Notes: generated by a model from the letters alone, not told the origin. DNA of 64,000 nucleotides from PALSA-1006 sp964532405 (GCA_964532405.1 CAZHIC010000011.1:1-64000), one strand, 5' to 3'; counted from the stretch's first letter, positions 34,252-43,558 are shown. A program made the numbers and translations.

Positions 34252-35032
34252 GAGCGAATGCCAGATCGAGGATGTCCGCCGCGTCCCACCAGCGGTCGTG
34301 TCCGTGCAGCATCACCAGCAGCACCTCGTGTTCGCCGCGCTTGGCGTAAGCCACCAGACACTTGCCCGCTTTGGCGGTATATCCGGTCTTGAGGCCGAGC
34401 GCGCCGTCGTAGCGCCCGATCAGCGCATTCTTGCTGGATAGCTGGTATGGCTTGCCGTCCAGCGTGGTGATCGTCGTGTGTTGCTGCGAGGTGAGCGGCA
34501 GCAGTTGCGTATGTTGGAGCAGTTCGTGCGCCAAACGCGAGAGATCGTGAGCGGAGGAATAATGCCCGGACGCATCGTGACCGCACGCATTTTGAAACCG
34601 GGTGCTGTGCAATCCAAGTTCCTGCGCACGCCGGTTCATGCGCGTTACGAATGCCGTCTCGCTACCGGCCAGATGATCGGCCAGCGCGTGGCAGGCGTCA
34701 TTCGCCGACTCGATCAGGGCGGCGGCGAGCAGGTCTTGCACAAGAAAGCGTTCGCCGGGTTTTAGGGAGAGGCGCGAGCCGGTTTCGCGCGAGGCAGCGC
34801 GGCTGACGCTTACGGTGTCCTTCAGTTGGTTTTGTTCCAGCACCAACAGGGCGGTCATCAGCTTGGTCAAGCTGGCCGGAGGCAGGCGTTTGTCAGCCTG
34901 TCTTTTCCAGACGACAGCACCGTTGATTTCCACCAGATAGGCATCGGCGACTTGCGGAAATGGATCGGGCTGTGATGCCGCCCAAGTTATTTGGGACAGC
35001 AGCCACAGCCCGATGCAGAGTCCAGTGCGCAC
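34232..35032 (-). CDS. D-alanyl-D-alanine carboxypeptidase (PBP5/6 or PBP7-like)
   Basis: 266 residues with a signal peptide (about 1-19). Penicillin-binding motifs are complete: Ser54-x-x-Lys57 (SLTK), Ser109-Ala-Asn111 and Lys215-Thr-Gly217. It trims terminal D-Ala from peptidoglycan stem peptides in the periplasm, or acts as an endopeptidase. It is shorter than E. coli DacA (about 400) because the C-terminal beta domain and amphipathic anchor are absent, closer to PBP7/8-type or soluble forms. It starts right after the DUF3617 gene and overlaps the GT-C gene. Confidence 0.92.
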   Translation of the reverse strand: MRTGLCIGLWLLSQITWAASQPDPFPQVADAYLVEINGAVVWKRQADKRLPPASLTKLMTALLVLEQNQLKDTVSVSRAASRETGSRLSLKPGERFLVQDLLAAALIESANDACHALADHLAGSETAFVTRMNRRAQELGLHSTRFQNACGHDASGHYSSAHDLSRLAHELLQHTQLLPLTSQQHTTITTLDGKPYQLSSKNALIGRYDGALGLKTGYTAKAGKCLVAYAKRGEHEVLLVMLHGHDRWWDAADILDLAFAHAHNTH

Positions 35033-36091
35033 TTAGAAACCGAACACGCCCTTCAGCTTTTTGGCGCCTTCCAGCACATTGGTAGAGGTACTGCTTTCAT
35101 GGTCTGAATTCCCGGAATCATTTTCGGTCTCATGTGCCTTTGATTTGTTCGGCTTGGTTTTTTTGGAAGCAGCATTGGCCGGGCCGCTGCCCGTTGCTTC
35201 CTCGATCATGTCGCCGCCCATGCACTGCTTTAATTTGTCACCACCCGTATAACCGCGCTCGCCGCACTCTTCACGTTTGCGCATCAATTCGCGGAATACC
35301 TTGGCCTCCGCCGGGCAATTTGCATCCAAGAAAGATTGTGGCCCTTTGCGCGCTGTGGCCTTACACAGCGGTTTCTTCATGCTGTCGAGATTGACGTTAC
35401 AAACTTGGGCAGGCGAAGATTTTCCTTTCCAACCCTGTTCTTGTCGAACCAGATGGTCATAAGCTTGTGGGTCATGCGGGACATCATTGCGGAGCACTTG
35501 GCACAGTGCTTCTTTTTTGCCCGGACAAACAGGTGGCTGACCGATAAACAGGCTGACATTATTCACCCACGCAGAAGTATCAAAAGCCGATGTGTCGCAC
35601 AGCTTGTCCATCTGGCCTTTTATTTGTTTTTCTTGCGCCTTTACCTGCGCCTGCATCTTTTTTCCGGCCTCTTCCGAATCGCAACTACCGCCGACGCGCT
35701 TGCTGTTTGCCGTCATGGTCATATTCATGTCTTCGCCGTGCGACTTGCCAGAGAAATGCATCTTGCTTTCACTGGCGTTGGCGGTGCTGGTTTGTTCGCC
35801 GGTGCCGGTCATCACCTCGCCGTCGTGGTCGCAGCGCACTTTAAAGCTTGTCTTCTTGCCGACTGTTTTAACGTCGCTCATTTTGCAGTCTTTGTCGCCG
35901 GAGGATTTTCGGGGATCGTTTTCATTGCCTTTGGCAATACATACTTTTGTGGTGGTCGCAGGCATGGCGAAAGGCATGCCGGGCATTTCCATTTTGGAGG
36001 TGACTTCCCAATATTCGCCGGGTGCCGCATAAACGGTGGAACTTAACAGGCCGGTCAGAATTGCCAGAATGGCAGTGAGATGTTTGTTCAT
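35033..36091 (-). CDS. DUF3617-containing exported protein
   Basis: 352 residues with a signal peptide (MNKHLTAILAILTGLLSSTVYAAPG). The DUF3617 block begins GEYWEVTSKMEMPGMPFAMPATTTKVCI and continues to about residue 145, with paired cysteines (Cys51, Cys69, Cys86). The second half has a further Cys-rich part and ends in a Lys/Ser-rich linker plus LKGVFGF. Function of the family is unknown; it is periplasmic. Its stop is the base before the carboxypeptidase start region, so the two are likely in one transcript. Confidence 0.8.
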   Translation of the reverse strand: MNKHLTAILAILTGLLSSTVYAAPGEYWEVTSKMEMPGMPFAMPATTTKVCIAKGNENDPRKSSGDKDCKMSDVKTVGKKTSFKVRCDHDGEVMTGTGEQTSTANASESKMHFSGKSHGEDMNMTMTANSKRVGGSCDSEEAGKKMQAQVKAQEKQIKGQMDKLCDTSAFDTSAWVNNVSLFIGQPPVCPGKKEALCQVLRNDVPHDPQAYDHLVRQEQGWKGKSSPAQVCNVNLDSMKKPLCKATARKGPQSFLDANCPAEAKVFRELMRKREECGERGYTGGDKLKQCMGGDMIEEATGSGPANAASKKTKPNKSKAHETENDSGNSDHESSTSTNVLEGAKKLKGVFGF

Positions 36092-36175
36092 GGTCGCTCC
36101 CTGAGGTTGATTGGTTTTTGCTGCGCCGAACGAATTCTTTACTTTCTGTGCTTGATCGTCAAGGATAAAAGTGCA

Positions 36176-36676
36176 TCACGATTTGCGTTTAAAGTTTGTT
36201 TTGATAGCGGATACCAGTGTATGAATGCGTTGCTTGACGAGTTGATAAGCCTGCCAGTGATCCAGATAGTCGTGGATGCGATTGCGGTAGTACATCACTT
36301 TTGTGTAGAGCCGCGCGAACCAGCCGAGCTGGAGCAGGGCCGGACGGGTGAGGTTGAAGATGCGCGAGAACAAGGCCATGCCGGCGAGTTTTGCAAGAAC
36401 GAAAACGCTGCCTCCGATCAGCCAATGTCCGGTAGTCATAGCGTGCAGGCCGATGAGTTTGGCGGGGACGAGGATCAGGCTGGGCAGCAGAAAAGTGAAC
36501 AGCGCCCAGCGCGGGGGCAGGGCTACGATGCGCTGTTCGATGGCATGAACGAAGCGCACCGCGCCCAAGCGCGCCATGAGTTTTGCCGTCCAATCCCAGA
36601 TGGCTTCTTCGATGAGGAACACGATGGCGGCGAGCCAGGTGAAGGGGGCGAGCAGCAGGTGTCTTAGTTTTTGCAC
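36176..36676 (-). CDS. Hypothetical membrane protein
   Basis: About 166 residues from a GTG at 36676; the frame is open further to 36856 but that would overlap the exonuclease gene on the other strand. Hydrophobic segments at roughly 8-24, 53-72 and 82-100 suggest three spans, with a basic amphipathic C-terminus (ending KTNFKRKS). Similar 'transmembrane protein' genes with LLLAPFTWLAAIVFLIEEAIWDW are known in betaproteobacteria, but no function is assigned. The start is uncertain, with no clear ribosome site. Confidence 0.6.
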   Translation of the reverse strand: MQKLRHLLLAPFTWLAAIVFLIEEAIWDWTAKLMARLGAVRFVHAIEQRIVALPPRWALFTFLLPSLILVPAKLIGLHAMTTGHWLIGGSVFVLAKLAGMALFSRIFNLTRPALLQLGWFARLYTKVMYYRNRIHDYLDHWQAYQLVKQRIHTLVSAIKTNFKRKS

Positions 36677-36764
36677 AGGCAGGGGCGTCGGATATGAATT
36701 TTGTGGCCGGATTCTAGCAAGGGTTTGGTAATATCCGTTCCTGATTTTTTGGGATGCAGAGCAG

Positions 36765-37544
36765 ATGAATCCAACGCTAGTTTTTGACATTGAAACCATT
36801 CCCGATGTGGACGGACTGCGCAAGCTGTATGAGCTGGATAGCGCGATCAGCGACAAGGAAGTGGCCGAGATGGCTTTTCAAATGCGCCGCCAGAAGACCG
36901 GCAGCGATTTTATCCAACATCATTTGCAGCGCGTCGCGGCGATTTCCTGCGTGTTGCGCGAGGGCGACAACTTCAAAGTGTGGTCGCTGGGCGAGCTGGA
37001 TGAAGACGAAGGCAGCCTCATCAAACGTTTTTTCGACGGTATCGAAAAATATACGCCGCAAATTGTGAGTTGGAACGGTAGCGGATTCGACTTGCCTGTG
37101 CTGCACTATCGCGGCCTGATTCATGGCATCCAGTGTCCGCGCTACTGGGATATGGGCGAGGACGACAAGGACTTCAAGTGGAACAACTACATCAGCCGCT
37201 ACCACTCGCGCCATCTCGATCTGATGGATTTACTGGCGATGTACACCGGGCGCGCCAATGCGCCGCTGGACGATCTGGCCAAGCTGATCGGCTTCCCCGG
37301 CAAGCTGGGCATGGACGGAAGTAAGGTGTGGGAGGCGTATCAGCAGGGCAAGCTGGCCGAGATACGCAACTACTGCGAGACCGATGTGGTGAACACCTAC
37401 TTGGTGTTCGCGCGTTTCCAGTTGATGCGCGGTCAATTTTCTCAAGCGCGTTATGAGCAGGAATGCGAATTGGTGCGCAGCACGTTGGGTAAATCCGCCG
37501 AGCCGCATTGGGCCGAATATCTGGCGGCGTGGCACAAGGGATAG
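36765..37544 (+). CDS. Predicted 3'-5' exonuclease, PolB-like DEDD family
   Basis: 259 residues. Exonuclease motif I is DIETIPDVDG (Asp8, Glu10), motif II WNGSGFDLPVL with its Asp, motif III NYCETDVVNTY with Asp; this DEDD set is that of the PolB-like 3'-5' exonuclease family (PF10108). Found widely in proteobacteria as a stand-alone nuclease without a polymerase. It is followed after 3 bp by VanZ and then RlmD, all on the plus strand, so one operon is likely. Substrate unknown. Confidence 0.88.
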   Translation: MNPTLVFDIETIPDVDGLRKLYELDSAISDKEVAEMAFQMRRQKTGSDFIQHHLQRVAAISCVLREGDNFKVWSLGELDEDEGSLIKRFFDGIEKYTPQIVSWNGSGFDLPVLHYRGLIHGIQCPRYWDMGEDDKDFKWNNYISRYHSRHLDLMDLLAMYTGRANAPLDDLAKLIGFPGKLGMDGSKVWEAYQQGKLAEIRNYCETDVVNTYLVFARFQLMRGQFSQARYEQECELVRSTLGKSAEPHWAEYLAAWHKG

Positions 37545-37547
37545 ATC

Positions 37548-37913
37548 ATGCTGCGTAATGCTTGGCTGGCTCTTGGCTGGGTGTGGGTCGTGGCCGTGTT
37601 TTATGTGTCGCTTACCCCGCATCCCCCCGAGCCGGTTTCCTTTAGCGGTGCAGACAAATTTGAGCATGCACTTGCCTATGCGCTGCTGATGCTGTGGTTT
37701 TGTCAGTGCTATAGCGAAATACGTATTCGAATATTTTTGGCATTCGTTACGATGGGAGTGGGTATCGAGATTTTACAAGGCATGACTGGCTATCGGTTTT
37801 TCGAATATGCCGACATGCTGGCGAATGCAAGCGGTGCGTTGATCGGATGGGGTTTGGCGCTGACAGGTTTGGGGAGCGTATTATTAAAGTTGGAAAATCA
37901 TGGAAAAAATTGA
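37548..37913 (+). CDS. VanZ-like family membrane protein
   Basis: 121 residues with four hydrophobic segments. The family block YVSLTPHPPEPVSFSGADKFEHALAYALLMLWF and EILQGMTGYRFFEYADMLANASGALIGW is clear (KxxH, EIxQ, DxxANxxG). VanZ itself changes teicoplanin sensitivity in Gram-positives; the role here is unknown. It overlaps rlmD by 14 bp. Confidence 0.88.
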   Translation: MLRNAWLALGWVWVVAVFYVSLTPHPPEPVSFSGADKFEHALAYALLMLWFCQCYSEIRIRIFLAFVTMGVGIEILQGMTGYRFFEYADMLANASGALIGWGLALTGLGSVLLKLENHGKN

Positions 37914-39213
37914 ACCTGTAGTAACCATCGAATCCCTAGACCAAGACGGGCGCGGCATCGCACACGCGGATGGCAAGGTCATTTTCATCGAGGGCGCGCT
38001 GATCGGCGAGCGCGTTACCTATTCCTCTTTTCGCAAGAAACCCAGCTTCGAAAATGCTGTGGCCACAAGCATCCTCAAGACCTCGTTCATGCGCGTGCAA
38101 CCGAAGTGCGCGCACTTTGATATGTGCGGCGGCTGCTCCATGCAGCATCTCGATGTGCGTGCGCAGGTCGCCGTCAAGCAGCGCATCCTCGAAGACAATT
38201 TGCAGCGCATCGGTAAGGTCAAGCCGGGCATGATTCTGGCGCCGATCTACGGCGAAGCCTGGGGTTATCGCCAGCGCGCGCGCTTGTCGGTGCGCCATGT
38301 GCTGAAGAAAGGCAAGACGCTGGTCGGCTTTCACGAGAAGCGCAGCAGCTTTATTGCCGATATGCAGCATTGCGAGATATTGCCGCCCAAGATCGCCAGA
38401 TTGTTGCCGCTGTTGGCGCAGCTCAACGAACAGCTTTCCATACGCGACCAGTTGCCGCAGATCGAAGTGGCGGTGGGCGAGCATGTCGATGTGCTGGTGT
38501 TGCGCATCATGCAGGCGCTCACGCCGGCCGACGAAGCGCTGCTTAAACAATTCGCCGACACGCATCAGGTGCAGTTCTGGACGCAGACCAAAGGGCCGGA
38601 AACGGTGCAGCCGTTCTATCCGCTGGATGCGCCCGCACTCAGCTACAGCATGCCGGAATTCGGCATCACCATGCCGTATGCACCGACCGAATTTACGCAG
38701 GTGAACAGCACGATGAACCGGCTCATGGTGAGTCGCGCGTTGCGTTTGCTCAACCCGCAGCCCAATCAACGCATTGCCGATTTCTTTTGCGGTCTGGGTA
38801 ATTTCACTCTGCCCATTGCGCGCAGCGGCGCACAAGTGCTGGGCATCGAAGGCAGTGCGGTGCTGGTGAAGCGCGCCGAAGAGAATGCCGCTTATAACGC
38901 GCTTTCCGGTAACACCAAGTTCGACGCGATGAATCTGTTTGAAATGGATGAGGCCGCGCTGGCGAAGCTCGGGCATTTCGATAAATGGCTGATCGACCCG
39001 CCGCGCGACGGCGGCTTGGAACTGGTGCGATCCATCACGCCGGAAACAGCGCCGCAGACCATCGTTTATGTGAGCTGCAATCCCGCCACGCTGGCGCGCG
39101 ATGCGGATGTGCTGGTGCATGAGAAGGGCTATGAGATCAAAGCGGCGGGGGTGATGAATATGTTTCCGCATACCTCGCACGTCGAATCCATCGCGGTGTT
39201 CGAGAAGAGGTAA
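37900..39213 (+). CDS. rlmD: 23S rRNA (uracil-1939-C5)-methyltransferase
   Basis: 437 residues. N-terminal TRAM domain (about 5-60), then an iron-sulfur site with Cys70, Cys76, Cys79 and Cys158, and a C-terminal methyltransferase domain. IADFFCGLGNFTLPIA is the S-adenosylmethionine motif, IDPPRDGG the DPPR motif and YVSCNPATLARD holds the catalytic cysteine. Makes m5U1939 in 23S rRNA. Its start lies inside the end of the VanZ gene. Confidence 0.95.
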   Translation: MEKIEPVVTIESLDQDGRGIAHADGKVIFIEGALIGERVTYSSFRKKPSFENAVATSILKTSFMRVQPKCAHFDMCGGCSMQHLDVRAQVAVKQRILEDNLQRIGKVKPGMILAPIYGEAWGYRQRARLSVRHVLKKGKTLVGFHEKRSSFIADMQHCEILPPKIARLLPLLAQLNEQLSIRDQLPQIEVAVGEHVDVLVLRIMQALTPADEALLKQFADTHQVQFWTQTKGPETVQPFYPLDAPALSYSMPEFGITMPYAPTEFTQVNSTMNRLMVSRALRLLNPQPNQRIADFFCGLGNFTLPIARSGAQVLGIEGSAVLVKRAEENAAYNALSGNTKFDAMNLFEMDEAALAKLGHFDKWLIDPPRDGGLELVRSITPETAPQTIVYVSCNPATLARDADVLVHEKGYEIKAAGVMNMFPHTSHVESIAVFEKR

Positions 39214-39223
39214 CGTATCCCAG

Positions 39224-39574
39224 CTATGGATTATTGGCCATCAAGGGCGTGCCGTTGAGCTTGATACCCGCCCAGCCTGTCTTCATAAAATTCCGAATAT
39301 TTTGATGATCCGATCCACTCGGATGCTGGAGCACATCGTCCCGGTAATAAGTGCCGAAGCAATGCAGGGTCTGCCGTTGCGACAAACCGTGCAGTAGCGC
39401 GAACGAAAAAAGTTTACACGAGCCGTTGTTCTTGCCTGCTTCGTTGAGCAAAGAACCGTTTTTGAATGAGGTGGGCGTGAAGTCGTACAAGGAGTCGATC
39501 AACGCGATGGTGTCGTTGAACGCTACGCTTTCGGGTGACGCGTTCAATTTTTTTAAGAAGGCATCCAGCGCCAT
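39224..39574 (-). CDS. HopJ-family protein
   Basis: 116 residues. The stretch FNDTIALIDSLYDFTPTSFKNGSLLNEAGKNNGSCKLFSFALLHGLSQRQTLHCFGTYYRDDVL is the clear signature of the HopJ type III effector family, which in most bacteria is a cytoplasmic protein of unknown function unrelated to secretion. No type III system is seen in the window. It converges with rlmD, 10 bp apart, and is separated from yccA by a terminator. Confidence 0.9.
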   Translation of the reverse strand: MALDAFLKKLNASPESVAFNDTIALIDSLYDFTPTSFKNGSLLNEAGKNNGSCKLFSFALLHGLSQRQTLHCFGTYYRDDVLQHPSGSDHQNIRNFMKTGWAGIKLNGTPLMANNP

Positions 39575-39612
39575 ATTATTTTCCGTGTTGAGTGGTTTAG
39601 CCAGACAAGAAA

Positions 39613-39632
39613 AAGGCGGCTCGCGCCGCCTT
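39613..39632 (-). terminator. Terminator after the BI-1 family gene
   Basis: AAGGCGGC (39613-39620), loop TCGC, GCCGCCTT (39625-39632). On the minus strand the hairpin is followed by TTTCTTGTC, so it ends yccA transcription. Confidence 0.8.
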
Positions 39633-39654
39633 CTCTATTACAGCAGGTTCAATA

Positions 39655-40338
39655 TCAATCTTTCTCGCCCGCGAACGCCATCAGCAGACTCAGCAAATTC
39701 ACGAAGATGTTGTAGATGTCCAGATACAGCGTCATGGTTGCCATCACATAGTTCGTTTCGCCGCCGTGAATGATCTGGCTGATGTCGAACAGGATGTAAG
39801 CCGAGAAGATCAGCACGGCGATGGCCGAGATGGTCAGCGACAGCGCGGGTACTTGGAAGAAGATGTTTGCCAGCGAGGCGATCACCAGCAAGACCACGCC
39901 GATGAACAGGAATTTGCCCATGAAGCTGAAGTCTTTTTTGGTCACGGTGGCGATGGTCGCCAAGGTGAAAAAGATAATGCCCGTACCGCCAGCGGCCATA
40001 CCCACCAATTGCGCGCCGTTTCTCAGGTGCAATGCGTGTTGCAGGATCGGCCCCAAGAACCAGCCCGCGACGAAGGTAAAGCCGAGCAGGGCGGCGATGC
40101 CCCACGCGCTATTGCGCAGGGCGGAGACTGCGAACAACATGCCCATCATCACCGCAAACATCAGCAGCGGAGCCATGATCGGGTGCTGCGCCATAAAGGA
40201 GAAGTTGGTCGCCAAGCCGACGAACGCGCCGATGATTGTAGGAATCATGGTGAGTGCCAGCATCATGTAGGTGTTGCGCAACACTTTGTTCTGTTCCAGT
40301 CCGATGGCACCGGTTTGGGTAAGGGTTGGGAATTGCAT
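39655..40338 (-). CDS. yccA: Bax inhibitor-1 (YccA/YbhL) family membrane protein
   Basis: 227 residues from ATG 40338, with GGAGATAA upstream; the longer frame to 40353 lacks a site. Seven hydrophobic helices and the C-terminal block FDISQIIHGGETNYVMATMTLYLDIYNIFVNLLSLLMAF, diagnostic for the BI-1 family. YccA modulates the FtsH protease and SecYEG quality control in E. coli; close relatives act as pH-sensitive calcium leak channels. Stands alone with its own terminator. Confidence 0.93.
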   Translation of the reverse strand: MQFPTLTQTGAIGLEQNKVLRNTYMMLALTMIPTIIGAFVGLATNFSFMAQHPIMAPLLMFAVMMGMLFAVSALRNSAWGIAALLGFTFVAGWFLGPILQHALHLRNGAQLVGMAAGGTGIIFFTLATIATVTKKDFSFMGKFLFIGVVLLVIASLANIFFQVPALSLTISAIAVLIFSAYILFDISQIIHGGETNYVMATMTLYLDIYNIFVNLLSLLMAFAGEKD

Positions 40339-40477
40339 GGTATTTATCTCCAAGTGACACGTTTAACGAAAGGGACGCTTCAGTTGTTCCCTGAGGCATC
40401 TCCAACAACGAACGTAAGACTACAGAAACAGGGTAAAAGTTGCAATCGCACCCGATAAATTATCTGTCGAAGGCGCT

Positions 40478-40506
40478 TTAACGATAGGGGTGACTTCGGG
40501 TATGAT
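40478..40506 (+). promoter_or_regulatory. Possible sigma-70 promoter of the tRNA gene
   Basis: TTAACG at 40478-40483 and TATGAT at 40501-40506 with a 17-bp spacer, about 98 bp before the tRNA. The 265-bp gap 40339-40603 holds no other supported feature. Confidence 0.4.
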
Positions 40507-40603
40507 GCGCGCCTCCCAAATCAGAGCACTTGATTTTGGGTGTCCGTAACATGACGGCTTAAGTCAGTGAACGCTGCCGCCTTTGTTGCGTAGTGAATAA
40601 CAT

Positions 40604-40691
40604 GGAAGCTTGGGTGAGCGGTTTAAACCAGCAGTCTTGAAAACTGCCGAACAGAAATGTTCCGTGAGTTCGAATCTCACAGCTTCCGCCA
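40604..40691 (+). tRNA. tRNA-Ser (anticodon UGA)
   Basis: 88 nt including encoded CCA at 40689-40691. Acceptor stem GGAAGCT/AGCTTCC, anticodon stem GCAGT/ACTGC with loop CTTGAAA (40636-40642), anticodon TGA at 40638-40640. The long variable arm (GAACAGAAATGTTC) is the class II sign of serine tRNA. It reads UCA codons. It is not selC, whose anticodon would be TCA. Confidence 0.95.
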
Positions 40692-40754
40692 AATTTTGCT
40701 TCCTAAGTTCCGTAGGGGCACATTTTCTTGTTTCCCCATTTAGGGAGTCGTCAC

Positions 40755-43001
40755 ATGAAATTCAATTTCCCCATCATCATCATCGACGAAGACTATCGCT
40801 CGGAGAACGCCAGCGGCCACGGTATTCGCGCACTCGCCGAGGCAATCGAGAAAGAGGGCATTCAAGTCGTCGGTATGACCAGTTACGGCGACTTGACCTC
40901 GTTCGCCCAGCAACAAAGCCGTGCATCGGCCTTCGTGTTGTCCATCGACGACGAGGAATTCGGCGCGGGGAGCGAGGAAGAAACGGAAGTGGCGCTGCGT
41001 ACTTTGCGCGCTTTCGTGGAAGAGATACGTTACAAGAATTCCGATATTCCCATTTATCTTTACGGCGAGACGCGCACTTCGCGCCATATCCCGAACGACA
41101 TTCTGCGCGAGTTGCACGGCTTCATTCACATGCACGAGGACACGCCGGAATTCGTGGCGCGCCACATCATCCGCGAAGCCAAGTCCTATATGGATTCGCT
41201 GGCACCGCCGTTCTTCCGTGCGCTGGTGGACTACGCGCAGGACGGTTCGTATTCCTGGCACTGCCCCGGACATTCCGGCGGCGTGGCGTTTTTGAAATCG
41301 CCGGTGGGGCGCATGTTTCACCAGTTCTTCGGCGAGAACATGCTGCGCGCCGACGTGTGCAACGCGGTGGACGAGCTGGGGCAATTGCTCGACCATACCG
41401 GCCCGGTAGCCGCTTCCGAGCGCAATGCCGCGCGCATCTTCAGTGCCGACCACCTGTACTTCGTGACCAACGGCACCTCGACTTCCAACAAGATCGTGTG
41501 GCACTCCACCGTGGCGCCGGATGACATCGTGGTGGTGGACCGCAATTGCCACAAGTCCATCCTGCACGCCATCATGATGACCGGCGCAGTGCCGGTGTTC
41601 CTCACGCCGACGCGCAACAACTTCGGCATCATCGGGCCGATCCCGCTGAGCGAGTTCTTGCCGGAAACCATACAGCGCAAGATCGACGCGAACCCGTTCA
41701 TCAAAGACAAGAAGCGCAAGCCGCGTGTGCTGACTATCACGCAAAGCACATACGACGGCGTGTTGTACAACGTGGAAACGTTGAAGCAGATGCTGGACGG
41801 CAAAATCGACACGCTGCACTTCGACGAAGCATGGCTGCCGCATGCCACCTTCCACGATTTCTACAAGGACATGCACGCCATAGGCCGTGACCGTCCGCGC
41901 GCGAAGGAATCGATGATTTTTGCCACACAGTCCACGCACAAATTGCTGGCCGGACTGTCGCAGGCATCGCAAATTCTGGTGCAGGATAGCGACTCAAAAA
42001 AACTCGACCGCGACTGTTTCAACGAAGCTTATCTGATGCACACCTCGACCAGCCCGCAGTACGCCATCATCGCCTCGTGCGACGTGGCTGCCGCGATGAT
42101 GGAGCCGCCCGGCGGCACCGCGCTGGTGGAAGAGTCCATCGCCGAGGCACTCGATTTCCGCCGCGCCATGCGCAAGGTAGATGCCGAGTTTGGCGCGGAC
42201 TGGTGGTTCAAAGTGTGGGGGCCGGACTATCTGGTGGAAGAGGGCATGGCTTCGCGCGAAGACTGGATGCTCAGTGCGGATGACCGCTGGCACGGCTTCG
42301 GCAAGCTGGCAGCAAACTTCAACATGCTCGACCCGATCAAAGCCACCATCATCACGCCGGGGCTGGATGTGGGCGGAGACTTCGCCGACAGCGGCATCCC
42401 CGCCGCCATCGTCACCAAATATCTCGCCGAGCACGGCGTGGTGGTGGAAAAGACCGGCCTGTACTCCTTCTTCATCATGTTCACCATCGGCATCACCAAG
42501 GGGCGCTGGAACACCATGGTGACCGAGCTGCAACAGTTCAAAGACGACTACGACCAGAACCAGCCGCTGTGGCGCGTGTTGCCGGAATTCATCGCCAAAA
42601 ATCCGCGCTACGAAAAGATCGGTCTGCGCGACCTGTGCGACCAGATACACGGCATCTACAAAGCCAACGATGTGGCGCGCTTGACCACCGAGATGTATTT
42701 GTCCGACATGGTGCCGGCGATGAAGCCATCCGATGCGTTCGCCAAAATGGCGCACGGCGAAATCGACCGCGTGCGCATCGACGACCTCGAAGGCCGTGCC
42801 ACCGCCGTGCTGCTCACGCCGTATCCGCCCGGCATCCCGCTGCTGATCCCCGGTGAACGCTTCAACAAAACCATCGTTGATTACCTGCGTTTCGCCCGCG
42901 ACTTCAATAAACGCTTCCCCGGCTTCGAGACCGATATTCACGGCCTCGTGGCAGGAGAGGTGGACGGGCAGCGCGTGTATTACGTGGACTGCGTGAAGTA
43001 A
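40755..43001 (+). CDS. Ornithine/lysine/arginine decarboxylase (PLP fold I, AdiA/LdcI family)
   Basis: 748 residues from ATG 40755 with AGGGAG upstream. Order: N-terminal wing domain like a response regulator (about 1-125), PLP domain (FCPGH-like CPGHSGGVAF near 174; Lys396 in TQSTHKLLAGLSQ binds PLP), and a C-terminal domain ending ETDIHGLVAGEVDGQRVYYVDCVK. It removes CO2 from a basic amino acid, consuming a proton, for polyamines or acid stress. Length and HFDEAWLPHATFH resemble AdiA more than SpeA, but the substrate cannot be set by eye. No antiporter lies next to it, arguing against a classical acid-resistance operon. Confidence 0.9.
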   Translation: MKFNFPIIIIDEDYRSENASGHGIRALAEAIEKEGIQVVGMTSYGDLTSFAQQQSRASAFVLSIDDEEFGAGSEEETEVALRTLRAFVEEIRYKNSDIPIYLYGETRTSRHIPNDILRELHGFIHMHEDTPEFVARHIIREAKSYMDSLAPPFFRALVDYAQDGSYSWHCPGHSGGVAFLKSPVGRMFHQFFGENMLRADVCNAVDELGQLLDHTGPVAASERNAARIFSADHLYFVTNGTSTSNKIVWHSTVAPDDIVVVDRNCHKSILHAIMMTGAVPVFLTPTRNNFGIIGPIPLSEFLPETIQRKIDANPFIKDKKRKPRVLTITQSTYDGVLYNVETLKQMLDGKIDTLHFDEAWLPHATFHDFYKDMHAIGRDRPRAKESMIFATQSTHKLLAGLSQASQILVQDSDSKKLDRDCFNEAYLMHTSTSPQYAIIASCDVAAAMMEPPGGTALVEESIAEALDFRRAMRKVDAEFGADWWFKVWGPDYLVEEGMASREDWMLSADDRWHGFGKLAANFNMLDPIKATIITPGLDVGGDFADSGIPAAIVTKYLAEHGVVVEKTGLYSFFIMFTIGITKGRWNTMVTELQQFKDDYDQNQPLWRVLPEFIAKNPRYEKIGLRDLCDQIHGIYKANDVARLTTEMYLSDMVPAMKPSDAFAKMAHGEIDRVRIDDLEGRATAVLLTPYPPGIPLLIPGERFNKTIVDYLRFARDFNKRFPGFETDIHGLVAGEVDGQRVYYVDCVK

Positions 43002-43025
43002 TTTTGTCGGGTTGTGGCAATGAAA

Positions 43026-43053
43026 AAGGCAGCGCTTGTGCGCTGCCTTTTTT
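43026..43053 (+). terminator. Terminator of the decarboxylase gene
   Basis: AAGGCAGCGC (43026-43035), loop TTGT, GCGCTGCCTT (43040-43049), then TTTT. Confidence 0.92.
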
Positions 43054-43080
43054 GTTTTTCTGAAGCAGGTGTTGAACTGC

Positions 43081-43512
43081 TTAGCGTTTATGCGGACATT
43101 TCGTCTTGGTGCAGTCCGCGTAGATATGCAGCGAGTGGTCATGAACTTCAAAGCCGAGTTCTGCGGCTACTTTTTTCTGGCGCGACTCGATAGTCGAGTC
43201 ATAGAACTCTTCAATATGACCGCATTGCAGGCAAACGATGTGGTCGTGATGTTTGCCCTGATTGAGCTCGAATACCGATTTCCCTCCCTCGAAGTTGTGG
43301 CGCACCAATAATCCAGCCTGCTCGAATTGGGTTAACACGCGGTAGACCGTGGCCAGTCCGACGTCATCTCCGGTGGATAACAGCTGCTTGTATACATCCT
43401 CGGCGCTCATGTGGCGCTCTTGCCCAGACTCGAACAAGCTCAGGATCTTGAGTCTTGGCAGGGTGGTCTTCAGGCCGACGTTTTTCAGATTCTCCGGTTG
43501 CGATTTATCCAT
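43081..43512 (-). CDS. fur: Ferric uptake regulator
   Basis: 143 residues. Winged-helix DNA-binding half (about 1-82, with GLATVYRVLTQFEQAGL) and metal/dimer half with HHDH at 88-91 and zinc cysteines Cys94-x-x-Cys97 plus Cys134/Cys139. Represses iron uptake genes when iron is sufficient. It is divergent from the cupredoxin-FTR1 operon, 104 bp apart, and probably controls it through the candidate site there. The sequence DVGLATVYRVL suits Fur rather than Zur or PerR. Confidence 0.95.
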   Translation of the reverse strand: MDKSQPENLKNVGLKTTLPRLKILSLFESGQERHMSAEDVYKQLLSTGDDVGLATVYRVLTQFEQAGLLVRHNFEGGKSVFELNQGKHHDHIVCLQCGHIEEFYDSTIESRQKKVAAELGFEVHDHSLHIYADCTKTKCPHKR

Positions 43513-43558
43513 AACAGTGTCCCTGAGTTATTTTTTAGCATGATGACAGAAAGTGCTT

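Noticed and set aside
39224..39574. Type III secretion effector implying a host-associated pathogen
   Set aside because: HopJ-family proteins occur in many free-living bacteria; no secretion genes or other effectors are in the window.
40604..40691. Selenocysteine tRNA (selC), given the TGA near the anticodon
   Set aside because: The anticodon itself is TGA (UGA), which reads UCA serine codons; selC has anticodon TCA and a longer acceptor arm.
40740..41972. A 410-residue minus-strand frame opposite the decarboxylase gene
   Set aside because: Antisense shadow of a strongly conserved decarboxylase; no motifs and no ribosome site.
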